Shown: piece by piece, positions 55,700 to 64,000 of the stretch | How positions within the stretch are numbered: the stretch's first letter is position 1 | How the letters are laid out: each line of letters begins with the position of its first letter | Assembly: GCA_025210735.1 (NCBI GenBank) | Contig: JAOARD010000003.1 | Location: 58,544-122,543 of the forward strand | Direction of reading: 5' to 3' | Origin: Bacteroidales bacterium | GTDB taxonomy: Bacteria > Bacteroidota > Bacteroidia > Bacteroidales > UBA6680 | DNA: 64,000 nucleotides | Program-made: the position numbers and the translations under genes | The notes under the pieces: model-generated | The model's input: the letters and a program-made list of their open reading frames with translations, nothing else | Told to the model about the DNA's origin: nothing | Databases searched by the model: none

Positions 55700-56563
55700 T
55701 TATCCCAGATAGGTTTTTAACAAACTACTGCGCTTTGTAGTCTTAAGGCGCTTTATAGCCTTCTCTTTTATCTGTCGCACACGCTCTCTTGTAAGGCTAA
55801 ATGCCTCACCAATCTCTTCAAGCGTATGCTGTTTTTTACCACTTAAGCCAAAATAGTACTTAAGAATTTCACTCTCACGCACTGTTAATGTATCCAGCAC
55901 ACGATCAATCTCACAACCAAGAGAATCTCTTAAAAGTTGCACATCAGGATCTGAGGTAGCGGTATTCTGCAAAATATCATACCTGCTCCCCTCCTCCTCT
56001 TCAGAGAGAGGTGCATCCATAGATAAATGTTTCCTGCTCGATTTAAGCGCCTCCTTAACCTCTTTTGATGGCATTTCTAAGATATCTGCCAGTTCATCGG
56101 CCGACGGCTCACGCTCATACTCCTGTTCAAGACGCATAAAGGCTTTATTTATCTTATTAATAGAGCCTATCTTGTTTAGTGGCAAACGTACAATACGTGC
56201 CTGCTCGGCCAGAGCTTGCAGTATCGATTGTCTTATCCACCAAACGGCATACGAAATAAACTTGAAACCACGGGTATCATCAAAACGTTGTGCCGCTTTA
56301 ATAAGCCCAAGGTTACCTTCATTAATAAGATCAGGTAAACTAAGCCCCTGATTCTGGTACTGTTTAGCAACAGAAACAACAAATCTAAGGTTTGAATTTA
56401 CTAGTCTGTGCAGTGCATTATGGTCGCCCTCTTTAATTAAACGCGACAGCACAACTTCTTCATCTGCTGTAATTAAATCAACTTTTCCAATCTCACTCAG
56501 GTATTTATCTAACGACACAGCCTCGCGATTAGTAACCTGTTTGGTAATTTTCAGTTGTCTCAT
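55700..56563 (-). CDS. rpoD: Primary RNA polymerase sigma factor (RpoD/SigA)
   Basis: 287 residues, much shorter than the proteobacterial protein because region 1.1 and the long spacer are absent, as is usual in Bacteroidota. Region 1.2 ([20 protein letters not shown]), region 2 ([36 protein letters not shown]), region 3 ([20 protein letters not shown]) and region 4 ([20 protein letters not shown]) are all present. It would recognise the TTTG/TAnnTTTG promoters found throughout this window. Single gene. Confidence 0.96.
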   Translation of the reverse strand: MRQLKITKQVTNREAVSLDKYLSEIGKVDLITADEEVVLSRLIKEGDHNALHRLVNSNLRFVVSVAKQYQNQGLSLPDLINEGNLGLIKAAQRFDDTRGFKFISYAVWWIRQSILQALAEQARIVRLPLNKIGSINKINKAFMRLEQEYEREPSADELADILEMPSKEVKEALKSSRKHLSMDAPLSEEEEGSRYDILQNTATSDPDVQLLRDSLGCEIDRVLDTLTVRESEILKYYFGLSGKKQHTLEEIGEAFSLTRERVRQIKEKAIKRLKTTKRSSLLKTYLG

Positions 56564-56732
56564 AGGGTTAAAAATTTTACTCCAGGGTAGTTTGTAAATG
56601 TTTTCAATATTTAATGTTATTACAAATAAACGTTTAATGAATATAGCTAAAATTTTTTAAACATTTGCAGTGTATAACAAACTTTTTTTCAATTTTTTCA
56701 CCCATTTTTTTCCTTCTTAACTAATTAATCAC

Positions 56733-56770
56733 TAATATTGCAGTGAGAGTTACGTCTAACTCTTTTTATT
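56733..56770 (+). promoter_or_regulatory. Promoter-proximal hairpin in the rho leader
   Basis: TAATATTG (56733-56740) is one base off the -7 consensus. The hairpin AGAGTTA/TAACTCT (56746-56763, loop CGTC) followed by TTTTATT begins right at the expected transcript start. It has the form of an intrinsic terminator 65 nt before the rho start, so it could be an attenuator or a 5' stabiliser. Confidence 0.4.
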
Positions 56771-56835
56771 ACACCAATGCACAAATTGATTTTTAACTGA
56801 TTATCCAGAGAAGAAATATAATAACTCATTTTTAG

Positions 56836-58623
56836 ATGTACGATATACTTGAATTAAACAAGAAACTTGTATCGGAACTAAGAGAGATTGCAGAAAATCT
56901 TAATATTAAGAAAACAGAAACACTTAAAAAACAAGATTTAATCTATAAGATCTTAGACCAGCAAGCTATTGTTGCCAGCGAGTCTCGCGGTAAAGCAAAG
57001 AAGAAAGAAGAGAAGAAAGAGGAGAATAAAGAGGCAACTCCTCAAACAACAAACAAGCAAGAAGAAAACAAACGCACTGTTAGACCAAGGATTAAAAAAG
57101 CCAGCGGTCCAGAGCTTGTATCACCAAAAAGAACATCTCAACCTGTAAACAAGGAAGAGAAAGAGCAGATTTATGAGCCACAAAAAGAGAAAGAAGAGAA
57201 ACCAAAGCGTGCAAAAGCATCTGAGCTTAAGCAGCGCCCTCTTATAGATATACCAAAGGATATTACTCCTAAGGCTCAGCCAGAAAAGAAAGAACCTGTA
57301 CGTCAGGAGAGACAGGAGAAACCTGTAAGAGCAGAGAGACAGGAAAGACAGGAGAGACCTGCAAGAGCTGAAAGACCAGAAAGACACGATAACAGAGGTG
57401 ACAGACACGATAGAAACGACAGATACGAAAAGCAGAGTCATCGTTCAGACAGAAGTAATCAGAGAAACGACAGAGACAGACAACCGGCAGACAGATTCGA
57501 TTTTGACGGTACTGTAACAAACACCGGTGTTCTTGAAATTATGCAAGATGGTTACGGTTTCCTAAGATCATCTGACTATAATTATCTGAATTCACCTGAC
57601 GATATATATGTATCGCAATCGCAGATAAAACTATTTGGTCTTAAAACAGGAGATACTGTACACGGAACAATAAGACCTCCAAAAGAGGGAGAGAAATATT
57701 TCCCGCTTATTAAGGTTCTTGAGATTAACGGACGTACTCCTGACTATATCAGAGATCGTATTCCTTTTGATCACCTTACTCCTCTTTTCCCTGAAGAGAA
57801 ATTTGCTCTATCAGGAAGAGGAAAAGATAATATATCATGCAGAATTGTAGACATGTTTGCTCCTATTGGTAAAGGACAACGTGGTCTTATTGTAGCGCAG
57901 CCTAAAACAGGTAAAACAGTTCTGCTTAAAGACGTAGCAAATGCTATTGTTCAGAACAATCCTGAGGTATACATGATTATTCTTCTTATAGATGAGCGTC
58001 CTGAGGAGGTTACAGATATGGAGAGAAGCGTAAATGCTGAGGTTATATCATCTACATTTGATGAGCCGGCAGATCGCCACGTAAAAGTTGCCAACATTGT
58101 TCTTGAGAAAGCTAAACGTATGGTTGAGTGTGGTCACGATGTGGTTATACTACTTGACTCTATTACACGTTTGGCAAGAGCATACAACACTGTTGCTCCG
58201 GCATCAGGAAAAGTACTTTCTGGTGGTGTTGATGCAAACGCACTTCATAAACCAAAACGTTTCTTCGGTGCAGCAAGAAATATCGAAGAGGGAGGTTCAT
58301 TAACTATACTTGCAACTGCTCTTACAGAGACCGGATCTAAGATGGACGATGTAATATTTGAGGAGTTTAAAGGTACTGGTAATATGGAACTTCAGCTTGA
58401 TCGTAAACTATCTAACAAACGTATATACCCTGCTGTTGATATTACAGCATCAAGTACACGTAGAGAAGATCTTCTTCTTGAGAAAGAGACACTTCAGAAA
58501 ATATGGATCTTAAGAAACTACCTGACAGATATGAACTCTGTAGAGGCAATGCAGTTCTTAAGAGACAGATTGGTTAAAACACAAAGTAACGAAGAGTTCC
58601 TGATATCTATGAATAGCGATTAG
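56836..58623 (+). CDS. rho: Transcription termination factor Rho with long disordered insertion
   Basis: 595 residues, against about 420 in E. coli. Residues 1-45 are the Rho N-terminal helical domain. About 46-225 is a charged disordered region, first lysine/glutamate-rich, then repeats of RxER, RxDR and HD. The RNA-binding cold-shock fold follows ([20 protein letters not shown]), then the ATPase with Walker [14 protein letters not shown], Walker [11 protein letters not shown] and the secondary RNA site ([18 protein letters not shown]). It is a hexameric RNA helicase that ends transcription. Long insertions of this kind are known in Bacteroides Rho, where phase separation has been reported. 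Confidence 0.96.
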   Translation: MYDILELNKKLVSELREIAENLNIKKTETLKKQDLIYKILDQQAIVASESRGKAKKKEEKKEENKEATPQTTNKQEENKRTVRPRIKKASGPELVSPKRTSQPVNKEEKEQIYEPQKEKEEKPKRAKASELKQRPLIDIPKDITPKAQPEKKEPVRQERQEKPVRAERQERQERPARAERPERHDNRGDRHDRNDRYEKQSHRSDRSNQRNDRDRQPADRFDFDGTVTNTGVLEIMQDGYGFLRSSDYNYLNSPDDIYVSQSQIKLFGLKTGDTVHGTIRPPKEGEKYFPLIKVLEINGRTPDYIRDRIPFDHLTPLFPEEKFALSGRGKDNISCRIVDMFAPIGKGQRGLIVAQPKTGKTVLLKDVANAIVQNNPEVYMIILLIDERPEEVTDMERSVNAEVISSTFDEPADRHVKVANIVLEKAKRMVECGHDVVILLDSITRLARAYNTVAPASGKVLSGGVDANALHKPKRFFGAARNIEEGGSLTILATALTETGSKMDDVIFEEFKGTGNMELQLDRKLSNKRIYPAVDITASSTRREDLLLEKETLQKIWILRNYLTDMNSVEAMQFLRDRLVKTQSNEEFLISMNSD

Positions 58624-58650
58624 ATTTTCAGATGTTATAAAACATTTCAG

Positions 58651-58688
58651 AAGCCGGATGTGATAAATTATAATCACATCCGGCTTTT
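58651..58688 (+). terminator. Intrinsic terminator of rho
   Basis: AAGCCGGATGTGAT and ATCACATCCGGCTT form a perfect 14-bp stem with a short AT loop, then a T run. Confidence 0.88.
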
Positions 58689-58816
58689 TTCTTTTAAACT
58701 GTAAGCAAACCAAGATATTATAGGTAATATATATCAACAAAATCGGGCGTTATTTGTACTGAAAATGAATTAGTCACGCAATTATGCAGTTATACAATAT
58801 TTTTTATCTTTTTTAT

Positions 58817-58824
58817 TAATTTTG
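58817..58824 (+). promoter_or_regulatory. -7 box for nifJ
   Basis: TAATTTTG, followed by C, 56 nt before the ATG at 58881. Confidence 0.5.
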
Positions 58825-58880
58825 CACTTCGACCGTAGAAAATAATATTGCTAATTAATAATTTTTAAGAGTTTAGCGAG

Positions 58881-61800
58881 ATGACAAAGAAAAAAAACTT
58901 CATCACATGTGATGGAAACTATGCTGCCGCTCACATAGCATATATGTTCAGTGAGGTAGCAGCTATCTATCCTATTACTCCATCGTCTACAATGGCGGAG
59001 TATGTAGACGAGTGGTCTGCAAATGGAAGAAAAAACATTTTTGGAGAGACAGTTAAAGTTGCAGAAATGCAATCAGAGGGTGGAGCAGCAGGTGCTGTTC
59101 ACGGATCGCTTCAGGCTGGTGCTTTAACATCTACATTCACAGCATCACAGGGATTATTGTTAATGATTCCTAACATGTACAAGATATCTGGTGAGATGCT
59201 TCCTGGTGTATTCCACGTTTCAGCACGTAGTTTAGCAGCTCAGGCTCTTTCTATATTCGGAGACCACAGTGACGTAATGAGTGCGCGCCAAACAGGTTTT
59301 GCTTTCCTTGCTACATCTAGTGTACAGGAAATCATGGATATTGCAGGTGTTGCTCACCTTGCATCTATCAAAAGCCGTATCCCATTTGTTCACTTCTTTG
59401 ATGGATTCCGTACATCGCACGAGATTCAGAAAGTTGAGGCTCCTACAACAGAGCAACTTGCCGAGCTTGTTGACAGAGATTCTCTTCAGAAATACCGCGA
59501 TAACGCACTTAACCCTGAGAACCCTGTTACAAGAGGTACTGCACAAAACCCTGACGTATACTTCCAGGCACGTGAAGCTTCTAATGGTTTCTATAACGCT
59601 ATCCCTGATATCGTTGAGGATTATATGCAACAAGTTAAAGAGATCACCGGACGTGAGTATCACCCGTTTGATTTCTATGGTGCTGCAGATGCAGAGAACA
59701 TTATTATTGCAATGGGTTCTGTAACAGACACTATTAAAGAGGTTGTTGACAGCAAAATAGCAAATGGCGAGAAAGTAGGTCTTCTTATTGTAAGACTATA
59801 CCGTCCTTTCTCAGCAAAATATTTCATGAACGTAATTCCTGAAACTGTAAAGAGAATTGCTGTTCTTGACAGAACTAAAGAGCCGGGTGCTAATGGTGAG
59901 CCACTATATCTTGACGTAAAAGATCTATTCTACGGAAAAGAGAATGCTCCTGTTATTGTTGGTGGTCGTTATGGTCTGTCATCAAAGGATACTACTCCTG
60001 CACAGATTATATCTGTATTCAATAACCTTGAATTACCTGAGCCTAAGAATGGTTTCACTGTAGGTATAGTAGATGATGTTACATTCCTTTCACTTCCTCA
60101 ACTACCAGAGGTGAGTCTTGCTGATGCAGGAACATTTGAGGCTAAATTTTACGGATTAGGATCAGATGGTACTGTAGGTGCAAACAAAAACTCAATTAAG
60201 ATTATTGGTGACAACACAGACAAATATTGTCAGGCATATTTTGCTTATGACTCTAAAAAATCTGGTGGTATCACTATATCTCACCTTCGTTTTGGTGACA
60301 ACCCAATACGTTCGCCTTATCTTGTAACTACTCCAGATTTTGTTGCTTGTCACGTACCAGCATACCTTGGACGTTACGAGATGATTAATGGTCTTAAGAA
60401 GAATGGTACTTTCCTTCTTAACAGTATCTGGGATGCTGAGGAGACTAAGAATCACCTTCCGAACAACGTTAAAAGATATCTTGCTGAGAACAACATCAGC
60501 TTATATATAATTAACGCAACTAAGATTGCAGACGAGATTGGTCTTGGTAACAGAACCAACACAATTATGCAGTCGGCATTCTTTAAGATTGCAAACGTAA
60601 TACCTTACGATCTTGCTGTTGAGCAGATGAAGAAGTTCATTATTAAATCTTTTGGCATTAAAGGTGAAGAGATTGTTAATATGAACCATGCTGCTGTTGA
60701 GAGAGGATCTGAGATTGAGAAGATTGAGGTACCTGCTGAGTGGGCTAAACTTGAGGATGAAGCTGTTGTTAAAGATACTAACAAACCAGCATTTGTACTT
60801 GATGTTGTTGAGCCAATGAACGCACAAAACGGTGATTCACTTCCTGTTTCTGCTTTCTCTGGTCGCGAAGATGGTACATTCCCTGCAGGAACAACTCAGT
60901 ACGAGAAGCGTGGTATTGCGGTTAACGTACCAGAGTGGGTAGGTAAAAACTGTATTCAGTGTAACCAGTGTTCATACGTATGTCCTCACGCTGCAATTCG
61001 TCCGTTCCTTCTTACAGAAGATGAGCTTAAGAATGCACCAGCAGATACTGAGACACTAAAAGGTAAAGGAGCTATTAAAGAGTACGATTTCCGTATTCAG
61101 GTTTCGCCTCTTGACTGTACTGGTTGTGGTAACTGTGTTGACGTTTGTCCTGCTCCAACTAAAGCACTTGACATGCAGCCTCTTGACTCACAAAAAGTTG
61201 AAGAAGAGCGTTGGATGTACATGCACAACAAGGTTGGATACAAAGAGGTATTACCAAAAGAAAAATCAGTTAAGAATTCACAATTTGCTCAGCCACTATT
61301 CGAGTTCTCAGGAGCTTGTGCAGGATGTGGTGAGACTCCATATATTAAGACTATCACTCAGCTTTACGGCGACAGAATGATGGTTGCTAATGCTACAGGA
61401 TGTTCTTCTATTTATGGTGGATCTGCTCCTTCTACTCCTTATACTACCAACAAAGATGGTAAAGGTGTTGCTTGGGCTAACTCACTATTTGAAGATAACG
61501 CTGAGTATGGTTACGGTATGGCTCTTGGTGTTGAGAAACTACGCGACAGAATAGCAATGCGCATGGAAGCAGCTATTGAGAATGGTATCTCAGATACGGC
61601 TAAAGAGGCATTCACTAACTGGATTGATACAAGAAACGATGCTGATAAATCGCCAGCTGCTTCAGAAAAAGTTCTTGAGGTATGTAAAGGTGAGAACAAC
61701 GAGATTGCTAATGAGATCCTTAATCTTAAGCAGTTCTTAATTAAGAAATCTGTTTGGATCTTCGGTGGTGACGGTTGGGCATACGATATAGGATATGGCG

Positions 61801-62411
61801 GACTTGACCATGTTATTGCTTCTGGTGATGATGTAAACATTCTTGTAATGGATACTGAGGTTTACTCAAACACAGGAGGACAGTCGTCTAAGTCTACTCC
61901 TATTGGAGCTGTTGCTAAATTTGCTGCTTCTGGTAAGAAGATTCGTAAGAAAGACCTTGCACAGATGGCAATGACATACGGATACGTATATGTAGCACAG
62001 GTTTCGATGGGTGCTAACCAGGCACAGTACTTTAAAGCTCTTAAAGAGGCTGAAGCTTATCCTGGACCATCTATCATTATTGCATACTCTCCATGTATCA
62101 ACCACGGTATTAAAGGAGGTATGGGTGGTACTCAGGCTCAGGCTAAGAAAGCTGTTGAGTGCGGATACTGGCAGAACTTCCGTTACAATCCACTATTAGA
62201 GAAAGAGGGTCAGAACCCACTTCAGATTGACTCTAAAGAGCCGGATTGGGACAAGTTCCAGGCATTCCTTAAGTCGGAGCTTAGATACACTGCACTAAAT
62301 AAGAGTTTCCCTGCTGAGGCTGAGGAGCTATTTAAAGCAGCGCAAGAGAATGCAGAGTGGAAATACAACCACTACATGCGTCTTGCAAATATCGACTACT
62401 CAAACAAGTAA
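58881..62411 (+). CDS. nifJ: Pyruvate:ferredoxin (flavodoxin) oxidoreductase
   Basis: 1176 residues, the full homodimeric form with all domains in one chain. Domain I has YPITPSSTMAEYVDEW; domain V carries two ferredoxin-type clusters with Cys691/694/697/701 and Cys746/749/752/756. The TPP domain begins near CAGCGETPY (Cys813, Cys816, ligands of the third cluster) and contains IFGGDGWAYDIGYGG and the metal loop VYSNTGGQSSKSTP. It turns pyruvate and CoA into acetyl-CoA, CO2 and reduced ferredoxin, the main anaerobic route. Oxygen sensitivity implies an anaerobic host. Monocistronic. Confidence 0.97.
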   Translation: MTKKKNFITCDGNYAAAHIAYMFSEVAAIYPITPSSTMAEYVDEWSANGRKNIFGETVKVAEMQSEGGAAGAVHGSLQAGALTSTFTASQGLLLMIPNMYKISGEMLPGVFHVSARSLAAQALSIFGDHSDVMSARQTGFAFLATSSVQEIMDIAGVAHLASIKSRIPFVHFFDGFRTSHEIQKVEAPTTEQLAELVDRDSLQKYRDNALNPENPVTRGTAQNPDVYFQAREASNGFYNAIPDIVEDYMQQVKEITGREYHPFDFYGAADAENIIIAMGSVTDTIKEVVDSKIANGEKVGLLIVRLYRPFSAKYFMNVIPETVKRIAVLDRTKEPGANGEPLYLDVKDLFYGKENAPVIVGGRYGLSSKDTTPAQIISVFNNLELPEPKNGFTVGIVDDVTFLSLPQLPEVSLADAGTFEAKFYGLGSDGTVGANKNSIKIIGDNTDKYCQAYFAYDSKKSGGITISHLRFGDNPIRSPYLVTTPDFVACHVPAYLGRYEMINGLKKNGTFLLNSIWDAEETKNHLPNNVKRYLAENNISLYIINATKIADEIGLGNRTNTIMQSAFFKIANVIPYDLAVEQMKKFIIKSFGIKGEEIVNMNHAAVERGSEIEKIEVPAEWAKLEDEAVVKDTNKPAFVLDVVEPMNAQNGDSLPVSAFSGREDGTFPAGTTQYEKRGIAVNVPEWVGKNCIQCNQCSYVCPHAAIRPFLLTEDELKNAPADTETLKGKGAIKEYDFRIQVSPLDCTGCGNCVDVCPAPTKALDMQPLDSQKVEEERWMYMHNKVGYKEVLPKEKSVKNSQFAQPLFEFSGACAGCGETPYIKTITQLYGDRMMVANATGCSSIYGGSAPSTPYTTNKDGKGVAWANSLFEDNAEYGYGMALGVEKLRDRIAMRMEAAIENGISDTAKEAFTNWIDTRNDADKSPAASEKVLEVCKGENNEIANEILNLKQFLIKKSVWIFGGDGWAYDIGYGGLDHVIASGDDVNILVMDTEVYSNTGGQSSKSTPIGAVAKFAASGKKIRKKDLAQMAMTYGYVYVAQVSMGANQAQYFKALKEAEAYPGPSIIIAYSPCINHGIKGGMGGTQAQAKKAVECGYWQNFRYNPLLEKEGQNPLQIDSKEPDWDKFQAFLKSELRYTALNKSFPAEAEELFKAAQENAEWKYNHYMRLANIDYSNK

Positions 62412-62431
62412 TTGATTAAATAATATAACCC

Positions 62432-62467
62432 AAAAAGGTCGTTCAGATATTGAACGACCTTTTTTTG
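62432..62467 (+). terminator. Intrinsic terminator of nifJ
   Basis: AAAAAGGTCGTTCA and TGAACGACCTTTTT form a perfect 14-bp stem over five bases, then more T. Confidence 0.9.
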
Positions 62468-62480
62468 TGGTATTTTATTA

Positions 62481-62506
62481 TTGTGACATGGCATGCCATG
62501 TCACAA
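62481..62506. repeat. Perfect 26-bp palindrome
   Basis: Arms TTGTGACATGGCA and TGCCATGTCACAA with no spacer. Lies 15 nt past the nifJ terminator and 30 nt past the end of the convergent gene at 62536. No T run on either side, so it is not a standard terminator. Confidence 0.7.
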
Positions 62507-62535
62507 CATTAAAATGCCAATACGCCATATATTAT

Positions 62536-62907
62536 TCACTGTTTTACCCTGATAAACAGATATATTGTTAACGTAATATAAAAATATATTAACAATCTTG
62601 AATATGATTTTAAAACACTATCGCTTTTAAGGTATTTATCAATAATTTTCTTGTAACGACTATTATAAAGAAAGTAAAACCCGTTAAACCCCAAATTAAC
62701 GGACCCTATTAATGCCAGATCTAAATTAGAGTTGGTTGTAATAGCCGGAATATCAAGCCACAAATAAATTGTAATAAAATTAAACTGTAACAAAACAGAC
62801 ATTATTATAACCGCAACAACACTAACATTTGTAAAATAGATCGATTTAAATGTCTTCTTAATAAATTCTGATAAATAGTAGAGATGATAAAACAACAAAT
62901 TATACAT
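62536..62907 (-). CDS. Small membrane protein of unknown function
   Basis: 123 residues with three likely membrane helices: about 24-50 (FTNVSVVAVIIMSVLLQFNF), 62-82 (LDLALIGSVNLGFNGFYFLY) and 103-118 (SRLLIYFYITLTIYLFI). A basic helix (RYKKIIDKYLKSDSVLKSYS) lies between the last two. No family recognised. Its codon use is AT-rich but like the neighbours. Probably a single gene; no clear promoter. Confidence 0.5.
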   Translation of the reverse strand: MYNLLFYHLYYLSEFIKKTFKSIYFTNVSVVAVIIMSVLLQFNFITIYLWLDIPAITTNSNLDLALIGSVNLGFNGFYFLYNSRYKKIIDKYLKSDSVLKSYSRLLIYFYITLTIYLFIRVKQ

Positions 62908-63080
62908 AAATACCCCGGAATAGTTTTAACTGAATTACTATCAGCAAAAATAACTAACACTATATAATATACCAGAAATTACTGCAAAAACAGCATAGCT
63001 ATTGAGGTCTAAATTAAATGTTATAATATCTGTTTTCCTGAATAAACCAATATTTTAACCTCTACACATAAAAAGAAAAC

Positions 63081-63100
63081 AGAGGTGCAAACACACCTCT
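63081..63100 (-). terminator. Terminator of the DUF6261-like operon
   Basis: AGAGGTG and CACCTCT form a 7-bp stem over six bases; on the minus strand TTTTCTTTTT follows, about 50 nt after the stop at 63150. Confidence 0.7.
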
Positions 63101-63149
63101 ATTAATTACAAATTAAAACCAGAACAGATATTATATATCTGATATAAAA

Positions 63150-63848
63150 TTATTTTCTATTAAATCTATCCCTGACCTTATTGTTCATATCCTTTATTAC
63201 GGCTGTAATATCGTTATTGAATGATTCATATAGTTCAGGGTTTGCACCTGCCATTGCCGACAGGTAAGGCATAATAACCTTGTTAATAATATCTTTTAGC
63301 TCCTTACTAAGTACAGATGCTGGTTTCTCATTAACATTACTCTCTTTTATATCAATAACCTCTAACATTCTGCTGCTTACCATGTTGTTTGTCTCTTCAA
63401 GATTATCAACAAGCGCAGATACCTCCGGTATATTATCTACATGCCCCTTAACTTCATCAGATCTGAAATCACTTATCATTGCTCTGGTAAGTGTTGTCTG
63501 GTCATTAAGAGATCTGTGTACTATATCCAGTCCGTATCTGTCCAGAATATCCTTAAGTACAAAGGCACTGTCTCTGATATCCTCAGACCTTACATATGTT
63601 TTAGCTTTAATACAATAAAACAGAGCCCGATTATCCATATCGCGCATTAAATCATCTTCATTAGCGGCGGTATCGCCCTTTACCTCATTTAATTTTACCA
63701 CAAGCATACTGGTAAGTTCATCTGCTTTACCCATATGCACCGACAGATAACTATCGGTTTTAACACCTCTGTTTTCCCAGATCTCCCGGATGTTACTACC
63801 TACTGTCTCTACTTCAGAGCACTTAGCTCTGGATGTTAAACTAGTCAT
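63150..63848 (-). CDS. DUF6261-like helical protein
   Basis: 232 residues, predicted all-alpha, cytoplasmic, without signal or membrane segment. Length, helical layout and the C-terminal phrase DIINKVIMPYLSAMAGANPE resemble the DUF6261 proteins of Bacteroidales, whose role is unknown; some members occur several times per genome. The assignment is from memory of the family and not certain. It follows the truncated gene at the right edge by 18 nt, so both are in one operon. Confidence 0.6.
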   Translation of the reverse strand: MTSLTSRAKCSEVETVGSNIREIWENRGVKTDSYLSVHMGKADELTSMLVVKLNEVKGDTAANEDDLMRDMDNRALFYCIKAKTYVRSEDIRDSAFVLKDILDRYGLDIVHRSLNDQTTLTRAMISDFRSDEVKGHVDNIPEVSALVDNLEETNNMVSSRMLEVIDIKESNVNEKPASVLSKELKDIINKVIMPYLSAMAGANPELYESFNNDITAVIKDMNNKVRDRFNRK

Positions 63849-63866
63849 GTTATTATTTTTTTGTAA

Positions 63867-64000
63867 CTATTCAGTAGGTTGATATTTTGCAATTAAAGTC
63901 AATGCTTCAAAAGGATTCTTTGAATTTTTGATTGCAGTATCAATAATAGATCTCATAATAGCAAAAGAAGTAGCACCCTGAAATGATTTAAAAAATCCAC
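63867..64000 (-). CDS. C-terminal fragment of an unknown protein (5' end missing)
   Basis: Only the last 44 codons lie in the window: a frame open from the right edge to TAG at 63867-63869, ending FEALTLIAKYQPTE. The visible part contains SFQGATSFAIMRSIIDTAIK, which reads as one amphipathic helix. No family can be named from this. Its stop lies 18 nt before the DUF6261-like start. Confidence 0.5.
   Translation of the reverse strand, partial: GFFKSFQGATSFAIMRSIIDTAIKNSKNPFEALTLIAKYQPTE

Noticed and set aside
1..64000. CRISPR array, prophage or restriction-modification locus
   Set aside because: No regularly spaced direct repeats, no Cas, phage structural or methyltransferase/endonuclease genes were seen.

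Overview
The window is a stretch of chromosome from a low-GC (roughly one-third G+C by eye) member of the Bacteroidota, most likely order Bacteroidales. The evidence is a gingipain-type C25 protease with a multidomain surface architecture; a short primary sigma factor lacking region 1.1; a Rho factor with a long charged insertion; promoters that repeatedly match the Bacteroidota -7 box TAnnTTTG; a TonB-plug/SusC-like segment; lipoproteins; and pyruvate:ferredoxin oxidoreductase, which points to anaerobic metabolism. Shine-Dalgarno sequences are mostly absent and several genes start at TTG or GTG. I place it no lower than order.

Layout. 1-4459 (-): a large secreted C25 protease, cut by the left edge. 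4860-6621 (-): a LYS1/alanine-dehydrogenase-like enzyme and thioredoxin. 6765-12291: CCA-adding enzyme, two exported proteins with overlapping genes, a GNAT enzyme, a small exported protein and a MacB/LolD-type ATPase. 12512-16313 (+): an NtrC-type regulator, its histidine kinase and a YitT membrane protein. 16438-17489: an IS1595-like element. 17602-21786: dnaK, panB, an RluA-type pseudouridine synthase and cytidine deaminase. 22095-27708: a LysM glucosaminidase, fmt, ribBA, an LptF/G permease and a START-like protein. 27925-28195: two identical tRNA-Met(CAT) genes. 28350-30179: small exported proteins of unknown function. 30270-33014: a MuiA-like protein with an inserted TonB-plug segment, and truA. 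33086-40905: a TolC/RND/adaptor efflux operon facing a LytS/LytTR two-component pair. 41002-44700: a tiny protein, rpe, trkH and a second IS1595-like element. 44775-47399: glycosyltransferase, NUDIX and ureohydrolase genes. 47583-50010: miaA, a pRiA4b-ORF3-like protein and a LuxC-type acyl-CoA reductase. 50220-54379: a MacB-like permease, a lipoyl E2 acyltransferase and a PLP aminotransferase. 54622-62411: ilvE, rpoD, rho and nifJ. 62536-64000: a small membrane protein, a DUF6261-like protein and a gene cut by the right edge.

Most of the window is conserved housekeeping: tRNA maturation (cca, miaA, truA, fmt), transcription (rpoD, rho), cofactor synthesis (panB, ribBA) and central carbon metabolism (rpe, nifJ, an E2). 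Most transcription units end in clear hairpins, several shared between convergent genes. The functional clusters are the NtrC/kinase pair beside an ABC ATPase, and the LytTR pair divergent from an RND pump.

The least ordinary items are two intact but diverged IS1595-like proteins whose expected catalytic residues look substituted, the TonB-plug segment inside a DUF4139-type protein, a perfect 26-bp palindrome after nifJ, a terminator-like hairpin at the rho transcript start, and possible sigma-54 sites before the ABC ATPase and dnaK. I found no CRISPR array, prophage, restriction system or integrated plasmid, and no clearly new multi-gene system.
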